From contig NZ_KB235937.1 in assembly GCF_000332315.1 (NCBI RefSeq), forward strand, positions 518,923 through 582,922: a DNA stretch of 64,000 bases, in the 5' to 3' direction. Every line of letters starts with the position of its first letter. Within the stretch, counting starts at the first letter, position 1. Origin of the DNA: Prochlorothrix hollandica PCC 9006 = CALU 1027 (lineage in GTDB: Bacteria > Cyanobacteriota > Cyanobacteriia > Prochlorotrichales > Prochlorotrichaceae). The notes under the pieces are model-generated. The model saw only the letters and a list, made by a program, of their open reading frames with translations. It was not told the origin of the DNA and made no database searches. Positions 48,139 through 57,299 of this stretch are shown here, piece by piece. The position numbers and the translations under genes are program-made.

Positions 48139-48238
48139 GGTCACCTCGAAAAATCTCAATTTTCGCCCAGTGACCCACGCAAGAATCAGGGTTGTGGCGG
48201 GCGGCGAAGCCGCCCAACCCAATTAATCGAGGTGCCCC
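48139..48238 (+). mobile_element. Repeat family 2, copy C
   Basis: GGTCACCTCGAAAAATC to TTAATCGAGGTGCCCC between patX and hetR. Flanked by ATT on both sides. Interior GGGCGGCGAAGCCGCCC hairpin. Confidence 0.8.
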
Positions 48239-48365
48239 ATTGTCCCTTGGTTAACCAAAGTCTAACCAAAGTCTAATCAAAGCTCGGTTAAAGCTCCATT
48301 AAAGCAACAAACTGCCCCAACCTCCCCGGCAAAAAAACTGTAATCCATCCAGTTATGACCGGTGA

Positions 48366-49382
<1,017 letters not shown>

Positions 49383-49521
49383 GCCATCAACCCGGTTTAC
49401 CTCCGGCGATCGTTTAAACCATGGAGCCTCTCTCCCAACCCTGATCTGAACCTGATTCCAGGACAATTTCGACAGCGGTGAGGCTCAGCGTCAACTTTAC
49501 AGCACCAACCATGGCCTCAAA

Positions 49522-49563
49522 CCTCTTTTCTATCCGTTGATCAGGATAGTGAAGGGGTTTTTT
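49522..49563 (+). terminator. Probable terminator after hetR
   Basis: CTATCC, loop GTTGATCA, GGATAG, then GAAGGGGTTTTTT. Hairpin plus T run about 140 bp past the stop. Confidence 0.5.
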
Positions 49564-49580
49564 GGGGACTTCTGAGGAAT

Positions 49581-49683
49581 TACAGCAGTCCGAAATGGGT
49601 CGTGTGGTGTGCCCCCTCCGGGGGCACACCACACCAAGGGTTTCGGCCATCGAGATGCCTACAACTGATTTAGGATTGCTGTA
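49581..49683 (+). mobile_element. MITE family 1, copy 8
   Basis: Full copy between hetR and the PII gene, TACAGCAGTCCGAAAT to ATTTAGGATTGCTGTA, with perfect hairpin. Confidence 0.87.
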
Positions 49684-49716
49684 GAGGGACTGGAATTTGT
49701 CAGTTATGCCGTCAGC

Positions 49717-49722
49717 TATAAT
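49717..49722 (+). promoter_or_regulatory. -10 box (TATAAT) upstream of the PII gene
   Basis: A perfect TATAAT 59 bp before the ATG; TTGTCA lies only 14 bp upstream, a short spacer. No exact NtcA site (GTA-N8-TAC) was seen. Confidence 0.35.
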
Positions 49723-49780
49723 GGGGTAGCGTAAAATTTGATACAAAATTCTAAAACATTTCCCTCAGAACACCATCGCC

Positions 49781-50119
49781 ATGAATAGAATCACCGCCGT
49801 CATCCGTCTATCAAAACTCAATGATGTCAAAAATGCCCTGGTCCGAGGGGGGGTTTTAGGCATGACTATTACTGAAGTTCAGGGCTATGGACGGCAAAAG
49901 GGCCAAACCGCCTCCTACCGAGGGGCAAAACAGGCGGTGGAGTTTCAGCGCAAGATGCGCTTAGAGGTGATGGTGACCTCGGAGCAGACTGACACGATCG
50001 TGGAAACCATTGTCAAAGCAGGGCAAACCGGCGAAATTGGCGATGGCAAGATTTTTGTTGCCCCCATCACCCAAACCATTCGCATCCGCACCGAAGAACA
50101 GGGAGATGACGCATTGTAA
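49781..50119 (+). CDS. PII-family signal protein with non-modifiable T-loop
   Basis: 112 residues, collinear with GlnB without gaps. PII senses ATP/ADP and 2-oxoglutarate and controls nitrogen and carbon metabolism. Retained: Gln39 and Lys58, TGEIGDGKIFV (ATP loop) and RIRT at 101-104. Changed: the T-loop reads GRQKGQTASYRGAKQAVEF, so Ser49 (phosphorylated in cyanobacteria) is Ala and Tyr51 (uridylylated in proteobacteria) is Gln; Pro10-Phe11 is Leu-Ser. Most likely a diverged paralogue with a different partner, since a standard glnB is expected elsewhere in the genome. Divided from hetR by a MITE. Confidence 0.9.
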   Translation: MNRITAVIRLSKLNDVKNALVRGGVLGMTITEVQGYGRQKGQTASYRGAKQAVEFQRKMRLEVMVTSEQTDTIVETIVKAGQTGEIGDGKIFVAPITQTIRIRTEEQGDDAL

Positions 50120-50330
50120 CCCCCCCCTAGGCACCTACCCTCAAACCATCAGCACCGACCAGATTGAGGATTAGTTCGTAGTAAGGACTTCAGTCCTTAT
50201 CCCTATCAACGTGGTCGGGTTCTGTCAAGTCCAGTGTGAGCACGGAGGCACGACCCCTACCATAAAACAATTCATGGCGGGGTCGCTCAGCACCCCCACC
50301 ATAAACCGAGGGTTTCGACTCTTTGATTTA

Positions 50331-50357
50331 TACAGCAATCCTAAATGGGTTGTGCTG
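50331..50357 (+). mobile_element. MITE family 1 fragment
   Basis: TACAGCAATCCTAAATGGGTTGTG only, left end of the element followed by unrelated sequence. Confidence 0.7.
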
Positions 50358-50390
50358 GTTTTTCAGATTCGAGCCTATCTGGGTCAGGCT

Positions 50391-50452
50391 TTCAGATCTT
50401 GTAGGGTGCGTTCGCATAGCGTAACGCACCACCTGATTACTGGCAAAAGGTT
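50391..50452. repeat. Direct repeat, left copy (CAGATCTTGTAGGGTGC...)
   Basis: CAGATCTTGTAGGGTGC and TAGCGTAACGCACCACCTGATTACTG are shared with 54712-54762, about 4.3 kb away. Confidence 0.75.
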
Positions 50453-50482
50453 TGGGTGACAATAAACTACTGGTGAAGAGAC

Positions 50483-50668
50483 CTAGGCAGGGGTCAGGGG
50501 GGGTTGCGGGCGCGGCATTCTTTGGCTTGGTGCGTTAGAGATTGGACCTTGTTGTGCTAGGAGAGGGGCAAGATCTTGGCGAAGGCTGCGGTATTTTTTA
50601 GCTAAAACGCGGAGGTTGCGCTGAAAGGTGGGGGCAGCAACAACGGAGACTGGTGAGTTATCAGGCAT
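50483..50668 (-). pseudogene. Truncated RelE/ParE-like toxin
   Basis: Starts MPDNSPVSVV and reads APTFQRNLRVLAKKYRSLRQDLAPLLAQ, the N-terminal helices of RelE/ParE-type mRNA interferases, then ends in unrelated Pro-rich sequence. The catalytic beta-sheet is absent, so it should be inactive. The start overlaps the end of the antitoxin remnant. Confidence 0.65.
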
Positions 50669-50912
50669 CTTCAATGCCATCCCAAAGTTGGGACAGTGGA
50701 ATGGTTTGTCCGGTTCTGGCTTCGTGCCATGCTTGTTGTAAGTCGCCTAGGATCTCGGCTTTGGTTGGTGTGTCTGATTCGGTGCAGAGGGCTTCGATCG
50801 TGGGGCGATGGTGCTGGATTAAGGTTTTCAGGAAGTGGTGTTGCAGGTCGGGGGGAAGTGCTTGAAAGAGGTCTTAGAGTCGATCGGAAATTTGCAGAGT
50901 GGATAGGGTCAT
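50661..50912 (-). pseudogene. Antitoxin remnant with in-frame stop
   Basis: An 84-codon frame MTLSTLQISDRL-TAA-DLFQALPPDLQHHFLKTLIQHHRPTIEAL...GQTIPLSQLWDGIEDA. The TAA at codon 13 interrupts it; the C-terminal helix resembles RelB-type antitoxin tails. Placed immediately before the toxin as in intact operons. Confidence 0.6.
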
Positions 50913-51366
50913 GGTTTGGGGTTGAGCGCTAGCAAGATGCTTGGTTTCTTATGGGATTTTAGCCAAAATTGACAAGGGAAGGGACAGAAACCGGGGGTAG
51001 GGGCGCAGTATTTGCGCAGGGATGGGTTGGCGATCGTCCCGAAATTTTGCCGCGCAGGGGCGATCGCCAGAAATAAAAGAGGGCGGGTTTTTGGGGGTTT
51101 GTTCCGGTGTAGGGGCAGGTTTTCGAGACAATTTCGGATACCCACAGACAATTTAGACAAACCTGCCCTGGGGTTTTGGGATACGCGGCGCGGTTTTTGA
51201 ATAAAAGAGGGCGGGTTTTTGAGGTTTTGGGGTGGGTGACAAAGTTGTGGGGTTAAACCCGCCCCTACGATCGGCTGTTACCTGGCACCGGATCGCTGTA
51301 AGGCTGATTCTTCCGTGGGAAAATACGGTATAGAAAGTTTTCAGGATCGCCGGAAAGCCTTATAGG
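50913..51366. other. Spacer without a recognised gene
   Basis: Carries two copies of AATAAAAGAGGGCGGGTTTTTG (51075 and 51200) and GCGATCGC-like sites. No supportable gene. Confidence 0.6.
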
Positions 51367-53208
51367 TTACACTTCACAAGTCTCGATGCGAGAGAAGAGA
51401 AACACACACAACACGCCCCCCAGTCCCCCCCAAAACCAAAAAGGGAGGTGTCCTGGTACACCCGTACCACCCCAATCCAGATCCCTACCTACCCACGAAT
51501 TATTCACACGCCAACCGACTTCCTCGCCAAACTTTCTCCAAATTGTATCACCGGGATAGTTCCCGTCTAGCTTGGCTCCACACTTTACATAGATTTCTTG
51601 CTGGACACTGAAGCCATAGCGCCCCTGGCTGGCCTGCACCCAAAGCCGATCGATGGTTTTGAGGTCTGCACAGGGGAACTGGAGCAGCAGCTTTTCGCTG
51701 TAAATCTTGTACCAATCGCTTGTCCCCAGTGCCCGCTCCATGCACTTCATGGTCTCCTGGTCCGCATCCTGCCACTGCCCTGCCTTCAGCAAGTCCCGCA
51801 GCCGCGTATAGTCCACCCCCTTCTCCGACTTCAGCGGCACCGCGTCCAGGTTCCAGCGCTCTGCTTCTCGGCGTTGGGCTTCCGCTGCCTCCCGTTGCCG
51901 CCGCTCCGCTTCTTGGCGTTGCCGCTCCGCCTCCAGCGCCGCCTGCCGCTTCGCTTCTTGGCGTTGCCGCTCCTCCTCCTTGCGTCGCCGTTCCTCCTGC
52001 TCCTGCCGCATCCGTTCCGCCTCCAGCGCCGCCTGCCGCTTCGCCTCTGCCTGGAGCCGCTCTTGTTCTGCCTTGCGTTGCCGTTCTCGCTCTTGTTCTT
52101 GGCGCTGCCGTTCCTGGGCCTCCTGCACCTCCTGGAGCTTCTGCTGCACCCCCCGCTTCACCCCTCGCCCCAAATTCAACAACCCCTCCACCAGGGGATC
52201 CGGCGAGGGTGGCCCTAGTTCTTCCAGCCAGTTGCCCCCTTCTGGTTCTGCATCCACCTTCACGGTGCGAACCGTCCGGTTTTGCTGCACCACTGCCACC
52301 CCAGCAGACCCTAACCCCAAGACTTGCAACCACTCCCCCACAGACTGGGGCCGTTCCCCTGCTTTTAACTGCATTCCCCAGAGAATGGCTTCATTGACCC
52401 GCTGGCTTAGGTTAGGATTGAGTTTTTGGGGCGGATCGAGGATATCTTGGTTAAATTGGTAGAGACTGGCCCCTCGGTTGTTGGCCGCTTCCGGTTCCCG
52501 TCCCGTCACCAAAAAATACAATGTTGCCGCCAAGCCATAAACATCCGTATAAGCCCCCCGCTGGGCCTGAGGCAAATACTGCTCCGGCGGAGCATACCCC
52601 GCAGAGTGAGCTACAGTGTGGGTCTTGGTGACATTGGGCATAAAAGTCCGCGCAAGGCCAAAATCAATCAAAACTGCCTGATTAGTGCTGCGGCGCACCA
52701 TGATATTGGCCGGTTTCACGTCCCGGTGCAGAATCGGCTCAGGCTGGTACCCGTGTAGATGGGTCAGGGCCGCGCCAACTTGTTGGATATAGGCCAGGGC
52801 TTCCGGTTCCGGCAGGGGGTGGGCCTCAATCTGGTTCTGACTGTTCACCCGCCACACCCGCTGGTGCAAATCCGTCCCGTCGATGTACTCCATGACCATG
52901 CACAGCACCGGCTCGGTTCGCCCCGCCACCGTCACCGGAAACAGGTGCTGGACTTGCACAATATGGGGATGGCGATCGCCCACCAACCTCCCCAGGGTCT
53001 GGGCCTCCGTCTGGAACCCCTCCAAAAAACTCAAATACCGGGGATCCTGACACAGGGAACTGTTGGGCAACTTCAGCACCACGGCTTGGTTCAGATAGCG
53101 GTGGGTAGCCTTGTAGGTAATGCCAAAACCGCTGTAGGTTTCGTCGCTCAACTGCTTTTCGATCACATAGGTGCCTTCATTGAGGCTGTCCCCTGGCTTA
53201 AACCCCAT
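51367..53208 (-). CDS. Ser/Thr protein kinase with C-terminal GUN4 domain
   Basis: 613 residues. Kinase domain 14-330: ATP-binding Lys46 (AVVLKLP), catalytic HRDVKPANIM (161-170), DFGLART (182-188), and APPEQY activation segment. Residues ~365-470 are a charged coiled coil of Arg/Glu/Gln repeats. Residues ~475-600 match GUN4, the porphyrin-binding activator of Mg-chelatase: LKSEKGVDYTRLRDLLKAGQWQDADQET, FPCADLKTIDRLWVQASQGRYGFSVQ, GDTIWRKFGEEVGW. The end (GHLPFWFWGGLGGVLCVFLFSRI) is hydrophobic. This points to a tetrapyrrole-responsive kinase (inference). Start MGFKPGDSLNEGTYVIEKQL fits the kinase family. Confidence 0.92.
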   Translation of the reverse strand: MGFKPGDSLNEGTYVIEKQLSDETYSGFGITYKATHRYLNQAVVLKLPNSSLCQDPRYLSFLEGFQTEAQTLGRLVGDRHPHIVQVQHLFPVTVAGRTEPVLCMVMEYIDGTDLHQRVWRVNSQNQIEAHPLPEPEALAYIQQVGAALTHLHGYQPEPILHRDVKPANIMVRRSTNQAVLIDFGLARTFMPNVTKTHTVAHSAGYAPPEQYLPQAQRGAYTDVYGLAATLYFLVTGREPEAANNRGASLYQFNQDILDPPQKLNPNLSQRVNEAILWGMQLKAGERPQSVGEWLQVLGLGSAGVAVVQQNRTVRTVKVDAEPEGGNWLEELGPPSPDPLVEGLLNLGRGVKRGVQQKLQEVQEAQERQRQEQERERQRKAEQERLQAEAKRQAALEAERMRQEQEERRRKEEERQRQEAKRQAALEAERQRQEAERRQREAAEAQRREAERWNLDAVPLKSEKGVDYTRLRDLLKAGQWQDADQETMKCMERALGTSDWYKIYSEKLLLQFPCADLKTIDRLWVQASQGRYGFSVQQEIYVKCGAKLDGNYPGDTIWRKFGEEVGWRVNNSWVGRDLDWGGTGVPGHLPFWFWGGLGGVLCVFLFSRIETCEV

Positions 53209-53326
53209 GGTTTTGCTCCTGCGGTGTGCTACTCCTCCAGCTTCAGAGACATTATAACCCTGCTGCCCTAACATCCCCTGTTCCCATCCCTGGCCTTAAA
53301 ATATTGGAACCGCTGGCCTCCCCCCT

Positions 53327-53490
53327 AACGTAACTGCTCCTGTTCTGCAATATAAAATCCCAATCGCTGGCCGCATCCCTCCATCCGTGCTGCATAGCGG
53401 TTGAATTGATGGGCGCGATAGACTTCGATGACCTGATCACTGGCACTTTTATAGGTTTGCCAAATTCTTTGGCCTTGGTGAGACCTTCAC
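53327..53490 (-). pseudogene. Unidentified reading-frame remnant
   Basis: The minus strand reads SHQGQRIWQTYKSASDQVIEVYRAHQFNRYAARMEGCGQRLGFY before a stop. The composition is that of real protein but no start is present and I do not recognise it. Abuts the phosphoribosyltransferase remnant. Confidence 0.35.
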
Positions 53491-53871
53491 ACGATTTCCA
53501 GCACTCACCTAGACACTGGTGGTTTCAAAACTCAGCGTACCCCCATCGGTGAAGCCCTTTACCAGCTTAAATATCGCGCCGATCCAGCGCAGATTGAACC
53601 GATCGCCCATACCGCCGCAACTCAGCTTCGATCGTGGCGGGTTTTTCGCTACTTACGGGCCTTGATCCCGGTGCCACCCTCGAAACTCGATCGCCCCTTT
53701 CAGCCCGTCTTCGCCCTTGCCCAGGCCATTGGTCAATATACTGGCCTCGCTGTACCCTTCGACTATTGCTACAAAACCCAAGCAACCCCAGCCTTAAAAG
53801 ATCTGACAGATCCGGTCTTGCGTCAGCAAGTTCTGGCCAATACGCTAGCAGTGATTTGCATGGTGGGGTGA
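53482..53871 (+). pseudogene. ComF-like phosphoribosyltransferase remnant
   Basis: After a TGA at 53479 the frame reads DLHTISSTHLDTGGFKTQRTPIGEALYQLKY..., LIPVPPSKLDRPFQPVFALAQAIGQ and ETPQLK-like TQATPALKDL, then stops at LAVICMVG. This matches the first half of ComF-type phosphoribosyltransferases; the PRPP-binding loop (normally LFDDLYRSGAT) is missing and the native N-terminus is cut off by the stop. Confidence 0.6.
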
Positions 53872-53894
53872 GAGGTCGGGGGACTCGTCAATCC

Positions 53895-53992
53895 AGTAGG
53901 ATGGGTATGGCCTGACGGTATGAAAAGCGATAGTGTAACGCATCAAAGCCTGACTTTGCGGTGCGGTGCGGCTGTTGCCTAATGTACCCTAC
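53895..53992. repeat. GTAGGATG...ACCCTAC repeat, degenerate copy
   Basis: Relative of 45469-45546 (AACGCATCAAA-CCTGACT-TGCGGTGCG shared). Confidence 0.7.
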
Positions 53993-54067
53993 CAGACTGT
54001 CACTTGACTGTTCCGCAGTTTTCAGATTGAAGCGAGGGACATGGGTTAGTGTGGAGTGAGGAGATCG

Positions 54068-54415
54068 ATGAAATTACCCCAGGGCGACCATGTTGATCCT
54101 AGGCAGGTGATGGACAAGCTGCTTAGCTACTCATTGAATTTCAACCATGATAGTGGAAAGCACAAGGCTCGACTGTTTCAGTCGAAATTGGGGATCACGA
54201 TAGAAAATCAGCAAGGTTTAGCTTCGGCGATCTGTGAGGCAGCCGCAACCTCTGAAACAGTACAGTTTACGGGGTCAGACCAGTATGGCGATCGTTATGT
54301 GATGATTTTCCAGTGTGTGACTGCGATGGGAACATCTGATGTGTTGACGGCCTGGATAGTGCGTCATGGGGAGTCTATTCCCCGTCTCACCAGCACCTAT
54401 CCTCTTCGTAGCTAG
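54068..54415 (+). CDS. DUF6883-type small protein
   Basis: 115 residues. Blocks: DKLLSYSLNFNHDSGKHKARLFQSKLGI, then ENQQGLASAICEAAATSE, YGDRYVMIFQCVTAMGTSDVLTAWIVRHGESIPRLTSTYPL. This matches what I know as DUF6883, small proteins with a nuclease- or toxin-like look and a conserved HKAR and terminal W-x(12)-LTS(A/T)YP. GAGGAG precedes ATG. Followed 15 bp later by a DUF4926 gene, a pairing common in cyanobacteria. Confidence 0.75.
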   Translation: MKLPQGDHVDPRQVMDKLLSYSLNFNHDSGKHKARLFQSKLGITIENQQGLASAICEAAATSETVQFTGSDQYGDRYVMIFQCVTAMGTSDVLTAWIVRHGESIPRLTSTYPLRS

Positions 54416-54430
54416 AGATTAAGGAGCAGT

Positions 54431-54685
54431 ATGATGCAACGAATTCAACTCCATGACACGGTTGCGATTAAAGTGGACATCCAAGCCCAGCGCTTTCTCA
54501 GTGACCAGCCGATTTTGCTACGTCAGGGGCAGGTGGGCACGGTGATCGAGACGCTGGGTGATGGGGAGGCGTTTGAGGTTGAGTTTGCCGATCGTGAGGG
54601 CCAAGCCTATGCGATATTGGCCATTACAGCAGCGGAGTTGATGGTTTTGCGCTATGAACCGATGGAAATCCTAGCAGCTAGCTAA
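54431..54685 (+). CDS. DUF4926 protein
   Basis: 84 residues: MMQRIQLHDTVAIKVDI, then LLRQGQVGTVIETLGDGEAFEVEFADREGQAYAILAITAAELMVLRYE. A small SH3/KOW-like beta-barrel, typical of DUF4926. AAGGAG lies just before the start. Together with the DUF6883 gene it may form a toxin-antitoxin-like or immunity-like pair (inference). Confidence 0.8.
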   Translation: MMQRIQLHDTVAIKVDIQAQRFLSDQPILLRQGQVGTVIETLGDGEAFEVEFADREGQAYAILAITAAELMVLRYEPMEILAAS

Positions 54686-54711
54686 AGATTATCCCTCGTT
54701 GTCCTCAACTA

Positions 54712-54762
54712 CAGATCTTGTAGGGTGCTTTAGCCTAGCGTAACGCACCACCTGATTACTGC
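54712..54762. repeat. Direct repeat, right copy
   Basis: Shares ACAGATCTTGTAGGGTGC and TAGCGTAACGCACCACCTGATTACTG with 50391-50452. Confidence 0.75.
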
Positions 54763-54777
54763 TTGACCAGTAACTAT

Positions 54778-56274
54778 TCAGGGGCCAAGGATGCCAGAGT
54801 TGACATCGACTGAATCCATCACAACAGGGTCCAACTCCTCATCCCACCATCGCCCCTGGTGCCAATGGCTGGCAAAGGGACGCACCCGCCAGCGCAAGGG
54901 ACTTCCCGGCTCCACGTCAACCCGCAGGAACGAGTAGCGCTCCCGGCGATCGGCTCCCTGGCCCGCCTTGCCGACATACAACCGCGATCGCGCCACCTCT
55001 GGGTTGGGAGCATCCGGCGATCGCGGCCCCCCACCTGTCCCCTCAGTATCGGGCCACTCCGGCAACCCCGCCCCTTCCTGCCGTTGGCGACGGGTACTGC
55101 AACCACTGCCCCCGCAGACCCACCAGGATAAATGGGCATCGCCATGGCCCGTATCCCCCGTTTGCAAATACTCCAAACAATGGGCGTGGCCACTGAACAC
55201 CCCATCCACCACCGGGCGATCGCCCCGATCGGGCACTGCCGCCACCACCCCATCCAGAACCCACCGCAAGCTATGGCGCATGGCATAGGCTTCCGTCCGC
55301 TTCCATTTAGTCGCCTCGGTCACATAGGGGGGATGGTGGAAAAAGAGAATGCGCCCCCGCACCTGGGAGTTCTGCCAAGATTGAATCAGGCGATCGCGCA
55401 ACCATTGGCGTTGTTCCCGATCCGGCAAAGCGTCCACCGCCTCCGGATCCCATTGATTGAGGGTGGTGGAATCCAGGGCAAAAAACTCAATGCCCCCGCG
55501 ACTAAAACTGTAATAACGATTGGGAATACGGGTAAATTCCCCCGGACGGTACCGCAAACAGCGCCCTGTGTCGGTTTCGGCGGTGTAGTGTTGTTGCACA
55601 TGGGCCTGCAACGCCTCCAAAGTGGGGTGGCTCTGGAGATAGTCCATAAAGGCGCGGGCATAGACATCTCCCTGGCCCGAACCCTGCCACCCAATATTTT
55701 TCCGCACCCGCAACCCCAGAAAACGACCCAGGGCATAGACTCCCTGGACTGCAATCCCCGCCAGGGTGGGCATATGGCAATAGTCATGGTTGCCCAGACT
55801 CGGGAAAAAGGGCACCCGAAACCGCATTTGATCATAGGCAATGCGCTCCGGTTGCTCCCCCCCCACCAACCACTCCCGATAGGGCTGAATAAAGTTAGAG
55901 GGATAATACTCCTTCGATCCCAAGGTATAAACCACATCCCCCGTGTGCAGAATAAAGTCCACCTCAGGCAAATGGGGCAGCATCACCTCGGCAATGTGGC
56001 GCTGGGGATAGCAGTCTTCCCGAGGTCCCCAACCCGTATCCCCAATGACCAAAAAACTAAATCCCTGGGACTGGCTCGGTTGATCCGTTCGATCGGCAGC
56101 ACCAGGGGACGCACTAGGGGACGCACCAGGGGATCCTGAATCCTGCCGGGGATAGTCCAGCACCAGGCGAGTTTGATCAATGCCCTGGGCCTGGAGCCAA
56201 GGATGTTGCCAACAGACCCGCTGTTTCATCTTGGCGATTTTGACGGGGATGGGGGGATCCGTGAAGGGGCGCAT
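54778..56274 (-). CDS. Calcineurin-like metallophosphoesterase
   Basis: 498 residues. Metal-binding motifs in order: FLVIGDTGWG, LHTGDVVYTLGSKEYY, PSLGNHDY, RILFFHHPPY, FSGHAHCLEY, the set of a binuclear phosphoesterase. No signal peptide. A Ser/Pro/Gly linker (GSPGASPSASPGAAD) at about 50 separates a short N-terminal segment from the catalytic domain. A YVGKAGQG-(30)-RVDVEPGSPLRWRV C-terminal region may be a small beta-domain. The substrate is unknown. Start chosen at MRPFTDPPIPVKIAKMKQR; the longer frame reads through a repeat fragment. Confidence 0.88.
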   Translation of the reverse strand: MRPFTDPPIPVKIAKMKQRVCWQHPWLQAQGIDQTRLVLDYPRQDSGSPGASPSASPGAADRTDQPSQSQGFSFLVIGDTGWGPREDCYPQRHIAEVMLPHLPEVDFILHTGDVVYTLGSKEYYPSNFIQPYREWLVGGEQPERIAYDQMRFRVPFFPSLGNHDYCHMPTLAGIAVQGVYALGRFLGLRVRKNIGWQGSGQGDVYARAFMDYLQSHPTLEALQAHVQQHYTAETDTGRCLRYRPGEFTRIPNRYYSFSRGGIEFFALDSTTLNQWDPEAVDALPDREQRQWLRDRLIQSWQNSQVRGRILFFHHPPYVTEATKWKRTEAYAMRHSLRWVLDGVVAAVPDRGDRPVVDGVFSGHAHCLEYLQTGDTGHGDAHLSWWVCGGSGCSTRRQRQEGAGLPEWPDTEGTGGGPRSPDAPNPEVARSRLYVGKAGQGADRRERYSFLRVDVEPGSPLRWRVRPFASHWHQGRWWDEELDPVVMDSVDVNSGILGP

Positions 56275-56334
56275 GGAGACTGAAGCCGATAACGATAAAC
56301 CAGATCTGACTCTTTTATTGTAACGGTTTGTAAT

Positions 56335-56399
56335 GGGCACCCTGCAAAATCCAAATGCTCGCCCCTGTACCAACGCAAGAAGAGGGGTTGTGGCGGGGG
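56335..56399 (+). mobile_element. Repeat family 2 fragment, copy D
   Basis: GGGCACCCTGCAAAATCCAAATGCTCGCCCCTG and ACGCAAGAAGAGGGGTTGTGGCGGG match family 2; the right end is lost. Confidence 0.65.
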
Positions 56400-56433
56400 T
56401 CAACCGCAGCAGCGTTACAACCCTAAAAACAAC

Positions 56434-56466
56434 AAAATGGCGGAACACCAACGCATTCCACCATTT
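56434..56466 (-). terminator. Terminator of psbEFLJ
   Basis: On the minus strand AAAATGGTGGAA, loop, TTCCGCCATTTT, followed by GTTGTTTTT: a 12-bp stem with one mismatch plus T-rich tail, about 100 bp past psbJ. A second, weaker hairpin (TTCCCCA...TGGGGAA) is at 56512-56538. Confidence 0.65.
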
Positions 56467-56567
56467 TGATCTTTTCCCTAAGGCCGAAGGCATCTAGGGA
56501 CTGGATTAACGGGTTCCCCACACTGAATCGTTGGGGAAAACAGGACAGGCGAGTGGGCAACCAGTGC

Positions 56568-56684
56568 CTACATGCCAGACCCTACACCCACATAGGCACC
56601 ATAGAAAAAGATACCAACAATTGTGAGGGCACCCGTTAAGGCAATGGTACCGACAATCCACAGGGGAATCTTAGCGTCTGCCAT
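56568..56684 (-). CDS. psbJ: Photosystem II protein J
   Basis: 38 residues: [20 protein letters not shown], one membrane helix, ending in the family [10 protein letters not shown]. Small subunit at the edge of cytochrome b559 that influences plastoquinone exchange. Last gene of psbEFLJ. Confidence 0.96.
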   Translation of the reverse strand: MADAKIPLWIVGTIALTGALTIVGIFFYGAYVGVGSGM

Positions 56685-56698
56685 GGTTTCAAAGTCCT

Positions 56699-56818
56699 CT
56701 AGTTAAAGAAGTAGCTGGAAAAGAGAATGCCCAAGACGAAGATCAACAGCAGTCCCAAGAACAGGGAGGTGCGGTTTAGTTCGACGGGTTGGCTATTGGG
56801 GTTTGTATTTTTGTCCAT
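56699..56818 (-). CDS. psbL: Photosystem II protein L
   Basis: 39 residues: [34 protein letters not shown]. Single-helix subunit at the PSII dimer interface needed for QA function. 14 bp before psbJ; start MDKNTNPN, not the longer frame. Confidence 0.97.
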   Translation of the reverse strand: MDKNTNPNSQPVELNRTSLFLGLLLIFVLGILFSSYFFN

Positions 56819-56826
56819 GGCTGGGA

Positions 56827-56970
<144 letters not shown>

Positions 56971-56986
56971 CTAAAACTTTCAAAAA

Positions 56987-57238
56987 CTACTGATTCAGAA
57001 ATTCTTCGATCTGCTGTGCCGCTTCATAGCGATCGGACACAACCGGAGCCTTAATGGTGTCCTGAGCATAATACTCATTGGGACGGGGGGTGCCGAACGC
57101 ATCATAGGCCAAGCCGGTGCTGACAAATAACCAACCCGCTAAAAAGAGCGCCGGGATGGTGATGCTATGAATGATCCAGTAGCGAACACTGGTCACAATA
57201 TCGGCAAAGGGGCGTTCCCCAGTACTGCCTCCAGCCAT
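56987..57238 (-). CDS. psbE: Cytochrome b559 alpha subunit
   Basis: 83 residues: [20 protein letters not shown] holds the heme-ligating His; one membrane helix ([19 protein letters not shown]), then the lumenal tail [20 protein letters not shown] lies before the ATG. First gene of the operon; the rubA/ycf48 genes that usually lie upstream are absent here. Confidence 0.98.
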   Translation of the reverse strand: MAGGSTGERPFADIVTSVRYWIIHSITIPALFLAGWLFVSTGLAYDAFGTPRPNEYYAQDTIKAPVVSDRYEAAQQIEEFLNQ

Positions 57239-57270
57239 AATCTTGTCCTCCTGTACAGCAACGAGTGCTT

Positions 57271-57299
57271 TTCTTAAATATCTTATCGGAGACTGACAA
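57271..57299 (-). promoter_or_regulatory. Possible promoter of psbEFLJ
   Basis: TTGTCA, 17-bp spacer, TAAGAA on the minus strand, about 33 bp ahead of the psbE start. The -10 is a weak match. Confidence 0.35.

Noticed and set aside
49681-49780. NtcA site before the PII gene
   Set aside because: GTA and TAC are present, but spaced 13 bp (GTAGCG...GATAC), not 8.
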